Below, piece by piece: positions 7,746 to 15,156 of a DNA stretch of 17,399 bases; positions within the stretch are counted from its first letter, which is position 1; the number at the start of each line of letters is the position of its first letter. Position numbers and translations under genes: made by a program. Below the pieces are notes generated by a model. That model did no database searches, was not told where the DNA came from, and saw nothing but the letters and a program-made list of their open reading frames with translations. This DNA comes from SbD1 sp049300095 (GTDB taxonomy: Bacteria > Desulfobacterota > Syntrophobacteria > Syntrophobacterales > Syntrophobacteraceae). The stretch covers positions 1-17,399 of the forward strand of contig JBAQYM010000082.1 in NCBI GenBank assembly GCA_049300095.1, written 5' to 3'.

Positions 7746-10700
7746 TCAGGCCAGCACTTCTTCGATTATCTGCTCCAAAAAGAGGCGGTCGCGGTAAGGA
7801 CTGTCGGCGGCATTGGACGGGCAAATCGATATGCAGTTCCCGCAGCCCTTGCACAGCGCCTCGTCCACGGCCGCGTAGCCCGTGCCGAGCGAATTCGCAT
7901 GAAAACTTACCGCGCGATAGGGGCAGACGCTAACGCACCGGCCGCAGCCCCGGCAGAGGGTCTTGTCGATTGTGACGGTATAGCCCTTGTTCTGCCTCGG
8001 TCCGCGCGGCATGACCGATGCGGCGAGAACGGCGGCGGCGGTCCCCTTGATCCGCTCGGAGAGGTTGATCCCGCGCGGGCTTGCGAGCAGAAGGCCGGGG
8101 ATCGAGGTCGAGCCGGGCACGAAGAACGGGATTCCTTTAACCCCCGGCGCCTGCATCGCATGCACGAATTCGTGCGGGGGCAGGTCGGGGTGCGGCATGT
8201 AGGCGATGGCGCCGCAGGCGTGTTCGCCCAGGATCACCGCTCCCGCCTGGAACGCTTGTTGGAAGCCGTCTTCCATGTCCACGATCACGCGGAAGTCGCC
8301 GACGGTCCCCTTAAGGGACCGGGCGCTCGATCCAAGGAATACGTGCACGTTCGGGAAATCGGAAACAGCGGTAAGCGGCTGTCCGGGACTCCCGAATAGA
8401 AACACTTCCATTCCCATCAGGCCCAGGGCCTGGGCGCTTCTCAGGGCGGCCTCCGACTGGCCGATCACGGCCGTCGTGAAATTATACTGGCGAGCGGGCG
8501 TGGGAAGGGATTTCAAGAGGGCCGCGCGCCGGATCGAGCGCTCAAGTAGGCCCCTGAAGCGTTCGACGGCAAGTTGCGGGTCGCTTTGCAAAAGGGTCAG
8601 CACCTCGCCCCGCAGGTTGCACGTCTCGGCCATGGCGCGGGTGACGCCGGTGCCGTGGAAGATGGTGTCTTTGAGGCGGGCCCTCTGGTCTGTGCATGCG
8701 CTGCAAATGAGATTGAGAGGGCAGCAGACGCACGAGGCGAGCACCATGCGCGTGAGTCCTTTTTCACGGATGGTGCGCAGAATCGACGCGGAGCCCTCGG
8801 GGGTGCATGCCGATTCGATTATTTCGGCATACTCGACATGGGAATTTCCCGGCAGGCTGTAGAGAAAGCGGTCCATCTCGGGGTCCCAGCCAAGCGAGTT
8901 GTTACAGCGGCAGACGAAAATGCCGATCCTGAGTTCGACGGAAAGCTGCGGGCCCGGAGGCGTAAAGGAAAGGCCGTGGCCCTTCATGCGGGGGGCGCTT
9001 TCTTCGAGCAGGAGTATCGCCTCGGCGGCCGAGGCGAAGCCGCGCATGGTCATTGTGGTAATGTCGGGCCGGATGGCCTTCGAGCTGTAGGCGCGCAGGA
9101 CGTCCTCGCCTTTTATTCCGGGCGCGGCGGCGGGATCGGCGATAATGACGACGCCGGCATGCTCGACCTGCTCGGAGTCCTCGTCGGCGTGCGAGATAGC
9201 GCTGGGGCACACCTCGACGCACTGGAGACACTCGGAGCAGACGCCGCACTGGAGGCATCTCGACGCCTCGGACTGGACCTGCGCCGCGCTCAGCCCCAGG
9301 GCGACCTCGACGGACATTTCGTTGCGCGAATCAAGATGGCTCTCGGGCATGCAGGCGCGCGCAATGGTGGGAAAGTCCGGTGTTATGGTGCGCAATTCGC
9401 GCCCGGCGGGGCGCAAGAGCCGGGGGGCGGCGGGGGTTTCACCGGAAAGGAGATGGTGAAGGGCAAACGCCGCCTCGCGGCCGGAGGCCATCGCGGAGAC
9501 GACCGTTGACGGCCCGCTTGCCGCGTCGCCGGCCGTGAAAACATTACCCGCCGCGGGTTGCGGTTTCCCGACCTGCCCGATGGCGATGATCGCGCGGTCG
9601 AATTCGAATTCGACGGGATTGCCGCCTTCGATGGGGACCGGCCAGGGAATTCCCTTGGCGTCGGGGGGGCCCGGCTTGGTGGGAACGAACCGGATGGATG
9701 CGAGCTTTCCCCCGCGGCCGACGAACTCGGACACCTTGAGGTTGGTCTTTACGGAAATGCCCTCCTGGAGAGCGTCTTCCACCTCGGATTTGTCCGCCGG
9801 GATGAGTTCTTCGGGGAACCACGACACCAGGGTCGGTTCGGCCCCAAGTCGAACCAGGGTCCTGGCCGCTTCGAAAGCCGAGTTTCCGTCTCCGATGACG
9901 GCGACCTTCCACGAAACGGAGGTTATATCGCCCCGGTTTACGGCGGAAAGAAAGGAGATGCAGCCCTCGACCCCTTCGATATCTTCTCCGGGGGCGTTGA
10001 GCTTGCGGTCGGTCCAGAGGCCGGTGGCGAGAACGACGGCGGAAAAATCCTTGCTGGACCCGCTTCGGACCTCGGATGGGTCGAACTGTTCCCCGAGCCG
10101 GAACTTGACCCCCATCTCCCGCAAATATCCGATTTCCTGGTCGAGAACGTCGCGCGGGAGCCGGTAGGGCCCGATCCCGTAGCGCAGAAGACCTCCGGGC
10201 AATTCTTCTTTCTCGAAAACGGTGACGCGGTAGCCTAGGCGGGCGAGGTCGGCGGCGGCGGCAAGGCCGGCGGGGCCGGAGCCGACCACCGCCACCTTTT
10301 CGCGATTCCTTTTGATATCGAGGCTCTGCCGGGTGGGGACGGCGCTGTCGGCAAGAAAGCGCTTCACGTCCCTGATCGCCACCGGCTGGTCGAGTTCGCT
10401 TCTGCGGCAGGCCGCCTCGCACGGGTGGGTGCAGATTCTTCCGCAGATTCCGGGCAAAATGTTGTCGCGCCGGATGAGTTCGAGCGCTTCGGAAAATTTT
10501 CCGGCCCGCGCAAGGGCCATGTATCCCTGCACGTTGACGCCGAGGGGACACTTTTCCTGGCAAAGCGGGGTCCGGCGCTTGTCGATTACGGGCCGCCCCG
10601 GCAGGGCGTTCCTCCCGCCGTAGCGGATGGCCTTATCTCCGTTTGGCCCTAGGGCGGGGCATACGTCGGCGCATCGGCCGCACAGGGTGCACCGCTCAGT

Positions 10701-11021
10701 GTCGACGTAAGACGCGGCCTTCCTGTAGCGTACGGAAAACCCCTGCGGCGTATGCTTGATCGAGGTGACGGACGCGGGCAGGACGCACCGTATCCTCGGG
10801 TTTCGAAGTATCCTCAGGAGTCCCGGCCTGTTGGCGTAGTTGAGCGACACCCCGGAGGGCATCCGCCACTTCTCGGCAGCGAGCTTTTCGTTGAGGTCGG
10901 GGTCGGAGTCGATAAGGGTAACCGGGATTCCCATTTCGCCGAGCTTGTTTGTCGCGGCGATTCCCGCTGGAGTGGCCCCGATGATGCAAACCTTTTGCAG
11001 CCGTTCCTTGAGGTTTTTCAT
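7746..11021 (-). CDS. HdrA/GltD-hybrid FAD and NAD(P)H oxidoreductase with multiple Fe-S sites
   Basis: A 1091-residue, probably cytoplasmic protein. Residues 11-125 resemble the middle of HdrA: a Rossmann start (GATPAG 15-20) and CTLCGRCADVCP (111-122). Residues 150-530 are a full GltD/NfnB-type module: CQEKCPLGVNV (154-164), CGRICTHPCEAAC (193-205), FAD motif VGSGPAG (246-252), NADPH motif IGDGNSAF (376-383) and the FAD-closing TAGDAASGP (496-504). A Cys cluster follows at 589-605. Residues 699-880 resemble the HdrA N-terminus (IGIFVCRC; LASCVCCPLNLICSAC; ETCNLRGEV), but its FAD motif is degenerate (GQSEAA). The C-terminus has two 4Fe-4S motifs (1023-1034 and 1057-1068). Only the GltD part has an intact FAD/NADPH site. 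The start overlaps korC by 4 bp (ATGA), so translation is coupled. The likely role is passing electrons between NAD(P)H and ferredoxin/Hdr; this is inference. Confidence 0.85.
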   Translation of the reverse strand: MKNLKERLQKVCIIGATPAGIAATNKLGEMGIPVTLIDSDPDLNEKLAAEKWRMPSGVSLNYANRPGLLRILRNPRIRCVLPASVTSIKHTPQGFSVRYRKAASYVDTERCTLCGRCADVCPALGPNGDKAIRYGGRNALPGRPVIDKRRTPLCQEKCPLGVNVQGYMALARAGKFSEALELIRRDNILPGICGRICTHPCEAACRRSELDQPVAIRDVKRFLADSAVPTRQSLDIKRNREKVAVVGSGPAGLAAAADLARLGYRVTVFEKEELPGGLLRYGIGPYRLPRDVLDQEIGYLREMGVKFRLGEQFDPSEVRSGSSKDFSAVVLATGLWTDRKLNAPGEDIEGVEGCISFLSAVNRGDITSVSWKVAVIGDGNSAFEAARTLVRLGAEPTLVSWFPEELIPADKSEVEDALQEGISVKTNLKVSEFVGRGGKLASIRFVPTKPGPPDAKGIPWPVPIEGGNPVEFEFDRAIIAIGQVGKPQPAAGNVFTAGDAASGPSTVVSAMASGREAAFALHHLLSGETPAAPRLLRPAGRELRTITPDFPTIARACMPESHLDSRNEMSVEVALGLSAAQVQSEASRCLQCGVCSECLQCVEVCPSAISHADEDSEQVEHAGVVIIADPAAAPGIKGEDVLRAYSSKAIRPDITTMTMRGFASAAEAILLLEESAPRMKGHGLSFTPPGPQLSVELRIGIFVCRCNNSLGWDPEMDRFLYSLPGNSHVEYAEIIESACTPEGSASILRTIREKGLTRMVLASCVCCPLNLICSACTDQRARLKDTIFHGTGVTRAMAETCNLRGEVLTLLQSDPQLAVERFRGLLERSIRRAALLKSLPTPARQYNFTTAVIGQSEAALRSAQALGLMGMEVFLFGSPGQPLTAVSDFPNVHVFLGSSARSLKGTVGDFRVIVDMEDGFQQAFQAGAVILGEHACGAIAYMPHPDLPPHEFVHAMQAPGVKGIPFFVPGSTSIPGLLLASPRGINLSERIKGTAAAVLAASVMPRGPRQNKGYTVTIDKTLCRGCGRCVSVCPYRAVSFHANSLGTGYAAVDEALCKGCGNCISICPSNAADSPYRDRLFLEQIIEEVLA

Positions 11022-11662
11022 GAGCCGCTCCCCTTCATGCCGGCGGCCTTCTTGCGCCTCGCCTTGAGAATGGCCAGCCCGAAATCGTAGCCCTTGGTGA
11101 AAGCGGCGGCGTTGGCTTGCTCGGTCCCACGGGGGACGGAATCGGAAACGGCTTTGAGCATCGCCTTCTGGGAGACCGCGCCGGTTGCGGCGGTAAAAAA
11201 TCCCAGCATGACGATGTTTGCCATCATTTTCCTTCCCAGTTCCTCGGCCATGCGGGTGGCCGGAATCGCAAAAGAGTCGCCGGGCGCCGTTTCGGGGGAC
11301 TTGACCATGTCCTGATCGTAGAGCAGGACGCCGTCTTCTTTAAGAAGCGGGCCGTATTTGTCGTATCCCGCCTGGGACATGCAGACCAGGATATCGGGAT
11401 TTTGCACATAGGGGTAGTGGATGGGGGAATCGGAAATGATCACCTGGGCGCTGCACGCCCCGCCGCGCGCCTCCGGGCCGTAGGACTGCGTGAGGGTGCT
11501 TTCCTTGTGGTCGATGAGGCTTGCCGCCATTCCCATGACCTGCCCCGCCAGGACTATTCCCTGTCCGCCAAAGCCGGTGATAAGAATTTGTTTTGTAAGT
11601 TGTTCGGTCACGTTCCGATCCATTTTCGTTTCCGTTATGCGATAAATTTCTTCAGGTATCAT
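11018..11662 (-). CDS. korC: 2-oxoacid:ferredoxin oxidoreductase, gamma subunit
   Basis: A 214-residue subunit of the pyruvate/2-oxoglutarate:ferredoxin oxidoreductase gamma family, which together with alpha and beta forms the CoA-dependent oxidative decarboxylase. Signature blocks are ILITGFGGQGIVLAG (26-40) and LTQSYGPEARGGACSAQVI (57-75), with a later NIVMLGFF block. The ATG at 11662 overlaps the korB stop (ATGA, 11659-11662). No strong ribosome site is seen there, which fits coupled translation; ATG 11623 (MDRNV) is an alternative start closer to the usual family N-terminus. The 3' end overlaps the next gene by 4 bp. The substrate cannot be fixed from this subunit. Confidence 0.9.
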   Translation of the reverse strand: MIPEEIYRITETKMDRNVTEQLTKQILITGFGGQGIVLAGQVMGMAASLIDHKESTLTQSYGPEARGGACSAQVIISDSPIHYPYVQNPDILVCMSQAGYDKYGPLLKEDGVLLYDQDMVKSPETAPGDSFAIPATRMAEELGRKMMANIVMLGFFTAATGAVSQKAMLKAVSDSVPRGTEQANAAAFTKGYDFGLAILKARRKKAAGMKGSGS

Positions 11663-12498
11663 GCGGATTCGGCGGAGGGCTGCGGACGGCTGATCTTGTC
11701 ATAGGATTCCGCAAATGTGGGCCGGTCGCAATCGATAAACTTGCCCAGGGTGATCCCCCGGTCGAAATCCAGGAGCGCCTCGGCGGGATTTGCCCCGTTT
11801 TTTACGATCGAGCGTTCCTGAAATATTTTGAGCGATTCGATGGGTTTTTGCTTGTTCCTTCGGCCGAACCCGGTGGGGCAGGGGGCCAGCACCTCGATGA
11901 AGGAAAACCCGCGCCTCTGGAGCGCCTCTTCGATGGACTGCGTGAGGTCGCGCGTGTGGAGCATCGTCCAGCGCGCAACGTAGGTGGCCCCGGCGGCGTA
12001 CGCCAAAAGAGGCAGGTTGAAGGGCCGGTCGGGGTTCCCAAGCGGGGTGGTGGTCGTTTTTGCGAGATTGGGCGTCGTCGCGGCCGCCTGGCCCCCGGTC
12101 ATGCCGTAGTTGAAGTTGTTCACGCAGATCACCGTGAGGTCCACGTTGCGCCTCGCGGCGTGGATGAAATGATTCCCCCCTATCGCACAGAGGTCCCCGT
12201 CGCCGCTGAAAACCACCACGTTAAGCTCGGGGTTTGCCAGCTTCATTCCCGTTGCGAACGGAATGGCGCGGCCGTGGGTGGTGTGATAGGAATCGAGCTT
12301 GACGTATCCCGCGCCCCGTCCCGAACAGCCGATCCCGGACACCACGGCCGTCTTTGCCAGGTCGATCCCGCTCGATCTCATCGCGATGAGACACGAGGAA
12401 AAAGCGGTCCCGATCCCGCACCCCGGGCACCAGATGTGCGGAATGCGCTCCGTTCGCAGTATGGAGTCCAAAGGATGCTTTGAAGCCGAGCTGGTCAT
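11659..12498 (-). CDS. korB: 2-oxoacid:ferredoxin oxidoreductase, beta subunit (TPP-binding)
   Basis: A 279-residue catalytic subunit that binds thiamine diphosphate and a 4Fe-4S cluster. The TPP/Mg motif is GDGDLCAIGGNH running on to NN (99-128). Cys24 and Cys27 (WCPGCG), Cys58 (GIGCSG) and Cys207 (PCPTG) match the spacing of the four cluster ligands known for this family. NYGMTGGQ (130-137) is typical. ATG 12498 has AAGGA a few bases upstream. Overall it resembles 2-oxoglutarate (KGOR) more than pyruvate enzymes, but branched-chain or aryl 2-oxoacid substrates are not excluded. It is separated from korA by a repeat-filled gap, unusual for genes normally packed together. Confidence 0.92.
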   Translation of the reverse strand: MTSSASKHPLDSILRTERIPHIWCPGCGIGTAFSSCLIAMRSSGIDLAKTAVVSGIGCSGRGAGYVKLDSYHTTHGRAIPFATGMKLANPELNVVVFSGDGDLCAIGGNHFIHAARRNVDLTVICVNNFNYGMTGGQAAATTPNLAKTTTTPLGNPDRPFNLPLLAYAAGATYVARWTMLHTRDLTQSIEEALQRRGFSFIEVLAPCPTGFGRRNKQKPIESLKIFQERSIVKNGANPAEALLDFDRGITLGKFIDCDRPTFAESYDKISRPQPSAESA

Positions 12499-12575
12499 AT
12501 TTGTCCTTGAATTCAGGGATCAAATCAAAATCAACGGATATAAGGAATGACGGATCCGCATATCCGCACGAATCT

Positions 12576-12726
12576 GTGGGAGCGGCTTGCAGCCGCGATT
12601 CCTTTGCACCGGGCCACCCTTCTCGCGGCTACAAGCCGCTCCCACCCAGCGGCGACAGGTGATGAAGCGGGCCCACTACGGGCCGGGCCACCCTTCTCGC
12701 GGCTACAAGCCGCTCCCACCCAGCGG
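12576..12726. repeat. Cluster of GGGAGCGGCTTG palindromic repeats
   Basis: Three copies of a 23-bp palindromic element: 12576-12598 (GTGGGAGCGGCTTGCAGCCG...) and two inverted copies at 12623-12645 and 12697-12719. The last two lie in a 44-bp perfect direct repeat, 12609-12652 and 12683-12726, with a 74-bp period. The elements resemble REP sequences with the GTGGGAGCGG core found in many proteobacteria. Confidence 0.8.
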
Positions 12727-12739
12727 TGTGCGGTTTGTT

Positions 12740-12837
12740 CGTTCCCATGCTCCCGCGTGGGAATGAATACCAGCACAAACGGGTCGTGGCTGAGGTTGCC
12801 GGTCAGGCCCGCATTCCCACGCGGGAGCATGGGAACG
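12740..12837. repeat. GTTCCCA palindromes, copies 4 and 5 in inverted orientation
   Basis: Copy 4 (12740-12765) and copy 5 (12812-12837) are inverted relative to each other, separated by 46 bp. CGTTCCCATGCTCCCGCG in copy 4 is the complement of the end of copy 5, so the pair could fold into one large hairpin, like a paired REP (BIME-type) unit. Confidence 0.75.
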
Positions 12838-12876
12838 AGGGGGTAACTACGGATGCCGGCTTGTGCGTCTTTCATA

Positions 12877-12986
12877 TAAACCTGCAAGGTTCTACCGGTA
12901 AACCTGCAAAGCTCCACCGTTAAACCTGCAAGGATCTATCGTTAAACCTACAAGGCTCTACCGTTAAACATGCAAGGTCCTACCGG
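12877..12986. repeat. 22-bp tandem array, five copies
   Basis: Five units of exactly 22 bp start at 12877, 12899, 12921, 12943 and 12965. Each begins TAAACCTGCAAGG (variants in copies 4 and 5) and ends CTACCG or similar. In unit 1 AACCT-GCA-AGGTT is a perfect small palindrome, while the other units are degenerate. The last unit contains the korA stop codon (12980-12982). Confidence 0.85.
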
Positions 12987-14137
12987 ACGTCGGCGGCCGC
13001 CTCTTTCATCTTTTCCAAAATTTCGCCGGGCGTTATCACCGTCCCCCCGGCGTGGCCCACCAGGTATGCCGGGGCCGCCCCCGCAGCGCATCTCTGCACT
13101 TCGAGGTGTATCTGCCCCAAATTGAGTTCCACCGTTATGAGGCTTTTCACCTTCCGGGCGAGCCGGCGCACCTGCTCCTCCGGAAAGGGCCAGACGGTTA
13201 TCAGGCGCAAAAGGCCCGCCCTGATGCCGCGCGCTCGGGCTTCGTCAACCGCAGCCAGGCTGCTCCGGGCGGAAATTCCGTAGGAAATGAGGGCGATATC
13301 GGCGTCTTCGAGCCGATACTCTTCGACCATGATGATTTTATCGAGGTTGCGGCGGATCTTTTCCGTTAGCCGGGACATCATCTGGGCCTGGCATTCGGCG
13401 GTCATGACCGGATAGCCCCGCTCGTCGTGGGTGAGCCCCGTCACGTGGACGTTGTAGCCCTCGCCCGCGTGGGCCATCGGGGCCACACCGTTTATCCCCG
13501 GCTGGAACGGCTTGAACCTGTCCTTCCTCCCCCTTGGCCGGGGGCGGGACTGGAGCCGGATTTTGGACGCATCCGGAATGACCACCCGCTCGCTGAGGTG
13601 TCCCGTCACTTCGTCGGCCATGATGAGGACGGGGAGCCGGTAGGTTTCGCTGAGATTAAAGGCCGTGATGGTCTGATAAAAGATTTCCTGGGGCGATGAG
13701 GGCGCCAGGGCGATGATCTCGTAGTGGCCGTGAGACCCCCACCGGGCCTGCATCATGTCCCCCTGCGCCCCGAGGGTTGGAAGGCCCGTCGAGGGACCCG
13801 CCCTCTGGACGTTTACGACCACGCAGGGCGTTTCCGTGCAGATGCCGAGGCCGAGATTTTCCATGATGAGGCTGAACCCCGGGCCCGAGGTCGCCGTCAT
13901 GCTCTTGGCGCCCGCGCACGATGCCCCGAGAATGGCCGCCATGGCGGCAATCTCGTCTTCCATCTGGATGAATGTCCCGCCCACGCCCGGCAGGCGCCCG
14001 GCCATGTGCTCGGCGATTTCCGTCGCGGGCGTGATGGGATATCCCGCAAAGAAACGGCACCCGGCCGCGAGCGCCCCCTCGGCGCAGGCCACGTCTCCCG
14101 TTATGAAATGCTCTCCCGTGAGAACCGCTGGTTTCAT
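12980..14137 (-). CDS. korA: 2-oxoacid:ferredoxin oxidoreductase, alpha subunit
   Basis: A 385-residue subunit supplying the pyrimidine-binding half of the TPP site and the substrate pocket. Blocks seen are AGYPITPATEI (31-41), QMEDEIAAMAAILGAS (58-73), TATSGPGFSL (81-90) and QRAGPSTGLPT (111-121), all typical of the KorA/PorA family. The length fits the separate alpha subunit of four-subunit enzymes, without a fused gamma domain. The stop codon falls within the last unit of a 22-bp tandem repeat, so the array may have reshaped the final residues (DVR). It follows korD with a 44-bp gap. Substrate: KGOR-like by overall pattern, not proven. Confidence 0.92.
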   Translation of the reverse strand: MKPAVLTGEHFITGDVACAEGALAAGCRFFAGYPITPATEIAEHMAGRLPGVGGTFIQMEDEIAAMAAILGASCAGAKSMTATSGPGFSLIMENLGLGICTETPCVVVNVQRAGPSTGLPTLGAQGDMMQARWGSHGHYEIIALAPSSPQEIFYQTITAFNLSETYRLPVLIMADEVTGHLSERVVIPDASKIRLQSRPRPRGRKDRFKPFQPGINGVAPMAHAGEGYNVHVTGLTHDERGYPVMTAECQAQMMSRLTEKIRRNLDKIIMVEEYRLEDADIALISYGISARSSLAAVDEARARGIRAGLLRLITVWPFPEEQVRRLARKVKSLITVELNLGQIHLEVQRCAAGAAPAYLVGHAGGTVITPGEILEKMKEAAADVR

Positions 14138-14181
14138 ATATCGTCAATCAAAAGGTTTGGAGGATTATCGATTTTGGAAGC

Positions 14182-14454
14182 TCAGGCCGTGGCGGCCGAG
14201 GGGGCTTCCAGCGAGTAGATGGCAAAATCGGGGCAGATCGCCTCGCAGTAGTGGCAGTTGACGCACAGATCGGGCTGCTTTACCGCCGGCGGATGATACC
14301 CCTTGGCGTTGAAGCGCGCCGAGAGTTCGAGCACGTCCCTCGGGCAGTACTCGATGCAGTAGCCGCACCCCTTGCACCGGTCCTCGATGATGTAAACAAT
14401 CCCCTTCGATACGAGGATTTCTTCAGAATCCAGGGGAAGCCGCCAGAATTTCAT
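14182..14454 (-). CDS. korD: 2-oxoacid:ferredoxin oxidoreductase, delta (ferredoxin) subunit
   Basis: A 90-residue two-cluster ferredoxin subunit that takes electrons from the beta subunit. CKGCGYCIEYCP (27-38) and CVNCHYCEAICP (64-75) are two complete 4Fe-4S motifs. The preceding IVYIIEDRC and the linker FNAKGYHPP are typical of KorD. ATG 14454 is chosen. The longer reading to 14493 would add residues encoded by the GGGGCAGGC repeat at 14481-14505 and is unlikely. It is the first gene of the block, 91 bp after the predicted -10, and korA follows after 44 bp. Confidence 0.88.
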   Translation of the reverse strand: MKFWRLPLDSEEILVSKGIVYIIEDRCKGCGYCIEYCPRDVLELSARFNAKGYHPPAVKQPDLCVNCHYCEAICPDFAIYSLEAPSAATA

Positions 14455-14480
14455 CTTTGCCAATCCAGTTGGAAATGCAT

Positions 14481-14505
14481 GTGGGGCAGGCATTCCAGCC
14501 TGCCG
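14481..14505. repeat. GGGGCAGGC...GCCTGCC palindrome
   Basis: GTGGGGCAGGC, ATTCCA and GCCTGCCG form a palindromic unit. Related units lie at 14865-14887, 14922-14946 and, in reverse orientation, 15220-15242. It overlaps the spurious long start of korD. Confidence 0.6.
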
Positions 14506-14544
14506 TTCGTCGTAAAGCGCGTCCCAGCCGTCAAACAGTGTTGA

Positions 14545-14572
14545 ATTTTAGGCAATAGATCGAGCAAGTCAA
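14545..14572 (-). promoter_or_regulatory. Sigma-70-like promoter for the kor-hdr block
   Basis: On the minus strand TTGACT (14572-14567) is followed after 16 bp by TAAAAT (14550-14545). Both hexamers match consensus at five of six positions. Transcription would start near 14538, about 85 nt before korD. No operator is obvious. Confidence 0.55.
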
Positions 14573-14848
14573 GACAATTCGCAACGAAATATTTCCTCTT
14601 TTCCGTTTTGCGGTGCAATTATGAGGGGGGTAAAAATAATTTAGGAGGAACATGACGGCGGTCTGGCGATATCGTGCTTGAATTTTGCGCTCTCGGGTCG
14701 AGAATGAGGATAATTGTTCGCAGGTTTTAGAGCGAATTTCAGCGTACCCGTGTGTCGAGAACGAGGGGAAAAATCCCGTGAGGGCTCAGGGGTCAAAGCG
14801 GGGAGGACAGGTTTTGCCAAGGCCGATACGGTTCATTTGAGGCGCATC

Positions 14849-14966
14849 CGGCGGCTGTCGTCGTGGGGCGGGATTTCCAGCCTGCCGGCGAAGGATTACC
14901 GAGCGTTCGGCGGCTGTCGACGTGGGGCGGGCTTTCGAGCCTGCCGGCGAAGGATTACGAGCTTCC
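14849..14966. repeat. 59-bp direct repeat, two copies
   Basis: Two nearly identical units start at 14849 and 14908. Each contains CGGCGGCTGTCG, GTGGGGCGGG, CAGCCTGCCGGCGAAGGATTAC (GAGCCTG... in the second) and GAGC. They differ at a few bases and by one C. The CGTGGGGCGGG/CCTGCC core is the same palindrome family as 14481-14505. Confidence 0.8.
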
Positions 14967-15054
14967 GGCGGAAGGCGGCCTGGAATGGGGCGTTGCTTTG
15001 GTCAATTGTGATAAAACCGTAGTGTGCTCATGGTTAGGTTTGGGGGCCATGGGT

Positions 15055-15156
15055 CGTCATTCCCGCGGCGTTTTTAGGCGGGAATCCAGTGTGTTACCGG
15101 ACGGGTGCGAAAACAAAGGCGCTGGATCCCCGCCCAAAAACGCCGCGGGAATGACG
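15055..15156. repeat. Long inverted repeat, 35-bp arms
   Basis: The left arm 15055-15089 begins CGTCATTCCCGCGGCG and ends GGAATCCAG. The right arm 15122-15156 is its complement at 33 of 35 positions, with a 33-nt or shorter loop. Both strands could form a strong hairpin. The ends (GTCATTCC, AATCCAG) match the shorter element at 17159-17186, so this may be a non-autonomous mobile or REP-type element. Confidence 0.8.

Larger units (their letters stand above)
12499..12979. other. Repeat-filled gap between korA and korB
   Basis: About 480 bp with no credible gene. It contains three GGGAGCGGCTTG-type palindromes (12576-12719), two GTTCCCA palindromes (12740-12765 and 12812-12837) and most of a five-copy 22-bp tandem array (12877-12986). 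Open frames across it translate to repeat strings such as VPMLPRGNA. The only bases with a clear gene role are the korB ribosome site near 12505. Confidence 0.8.

Noticed and set aside
7636..7854. Longer N-terminus of the MvhD-HdrC-HdrB protein
   Set aside because: The extra 73 residues overlap the upstream gene and come from repeat DNA; the MvhD family begins near IILFLCNW.
12531..12917. Minus-strand frame of 128 residues in the korA-korB gap
   Set aside because: It consists of translated palindromes (VPMLPRGNA, PTREHGNE, GAACSRE) and shows no family features.
12877..12986. CRISPR array
   Set aside because: The units are 22 bp and directly adjacent with no unique spacers, and no cas gene is present.
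14652..14834. Small selenoprotein by TGA read-through
   Set aside because: The hairpin loop begins only about 14 nt after the TGA, the stem is 5 bp, and the downstream residues show no protein-like pattern.
14714..15022. Plus-strand frame of 102 residues upstream of korD
   Set aside because: It is made largely of the 59-bp direct repeat (SSLPAKDY strings), without a good start or known domain.
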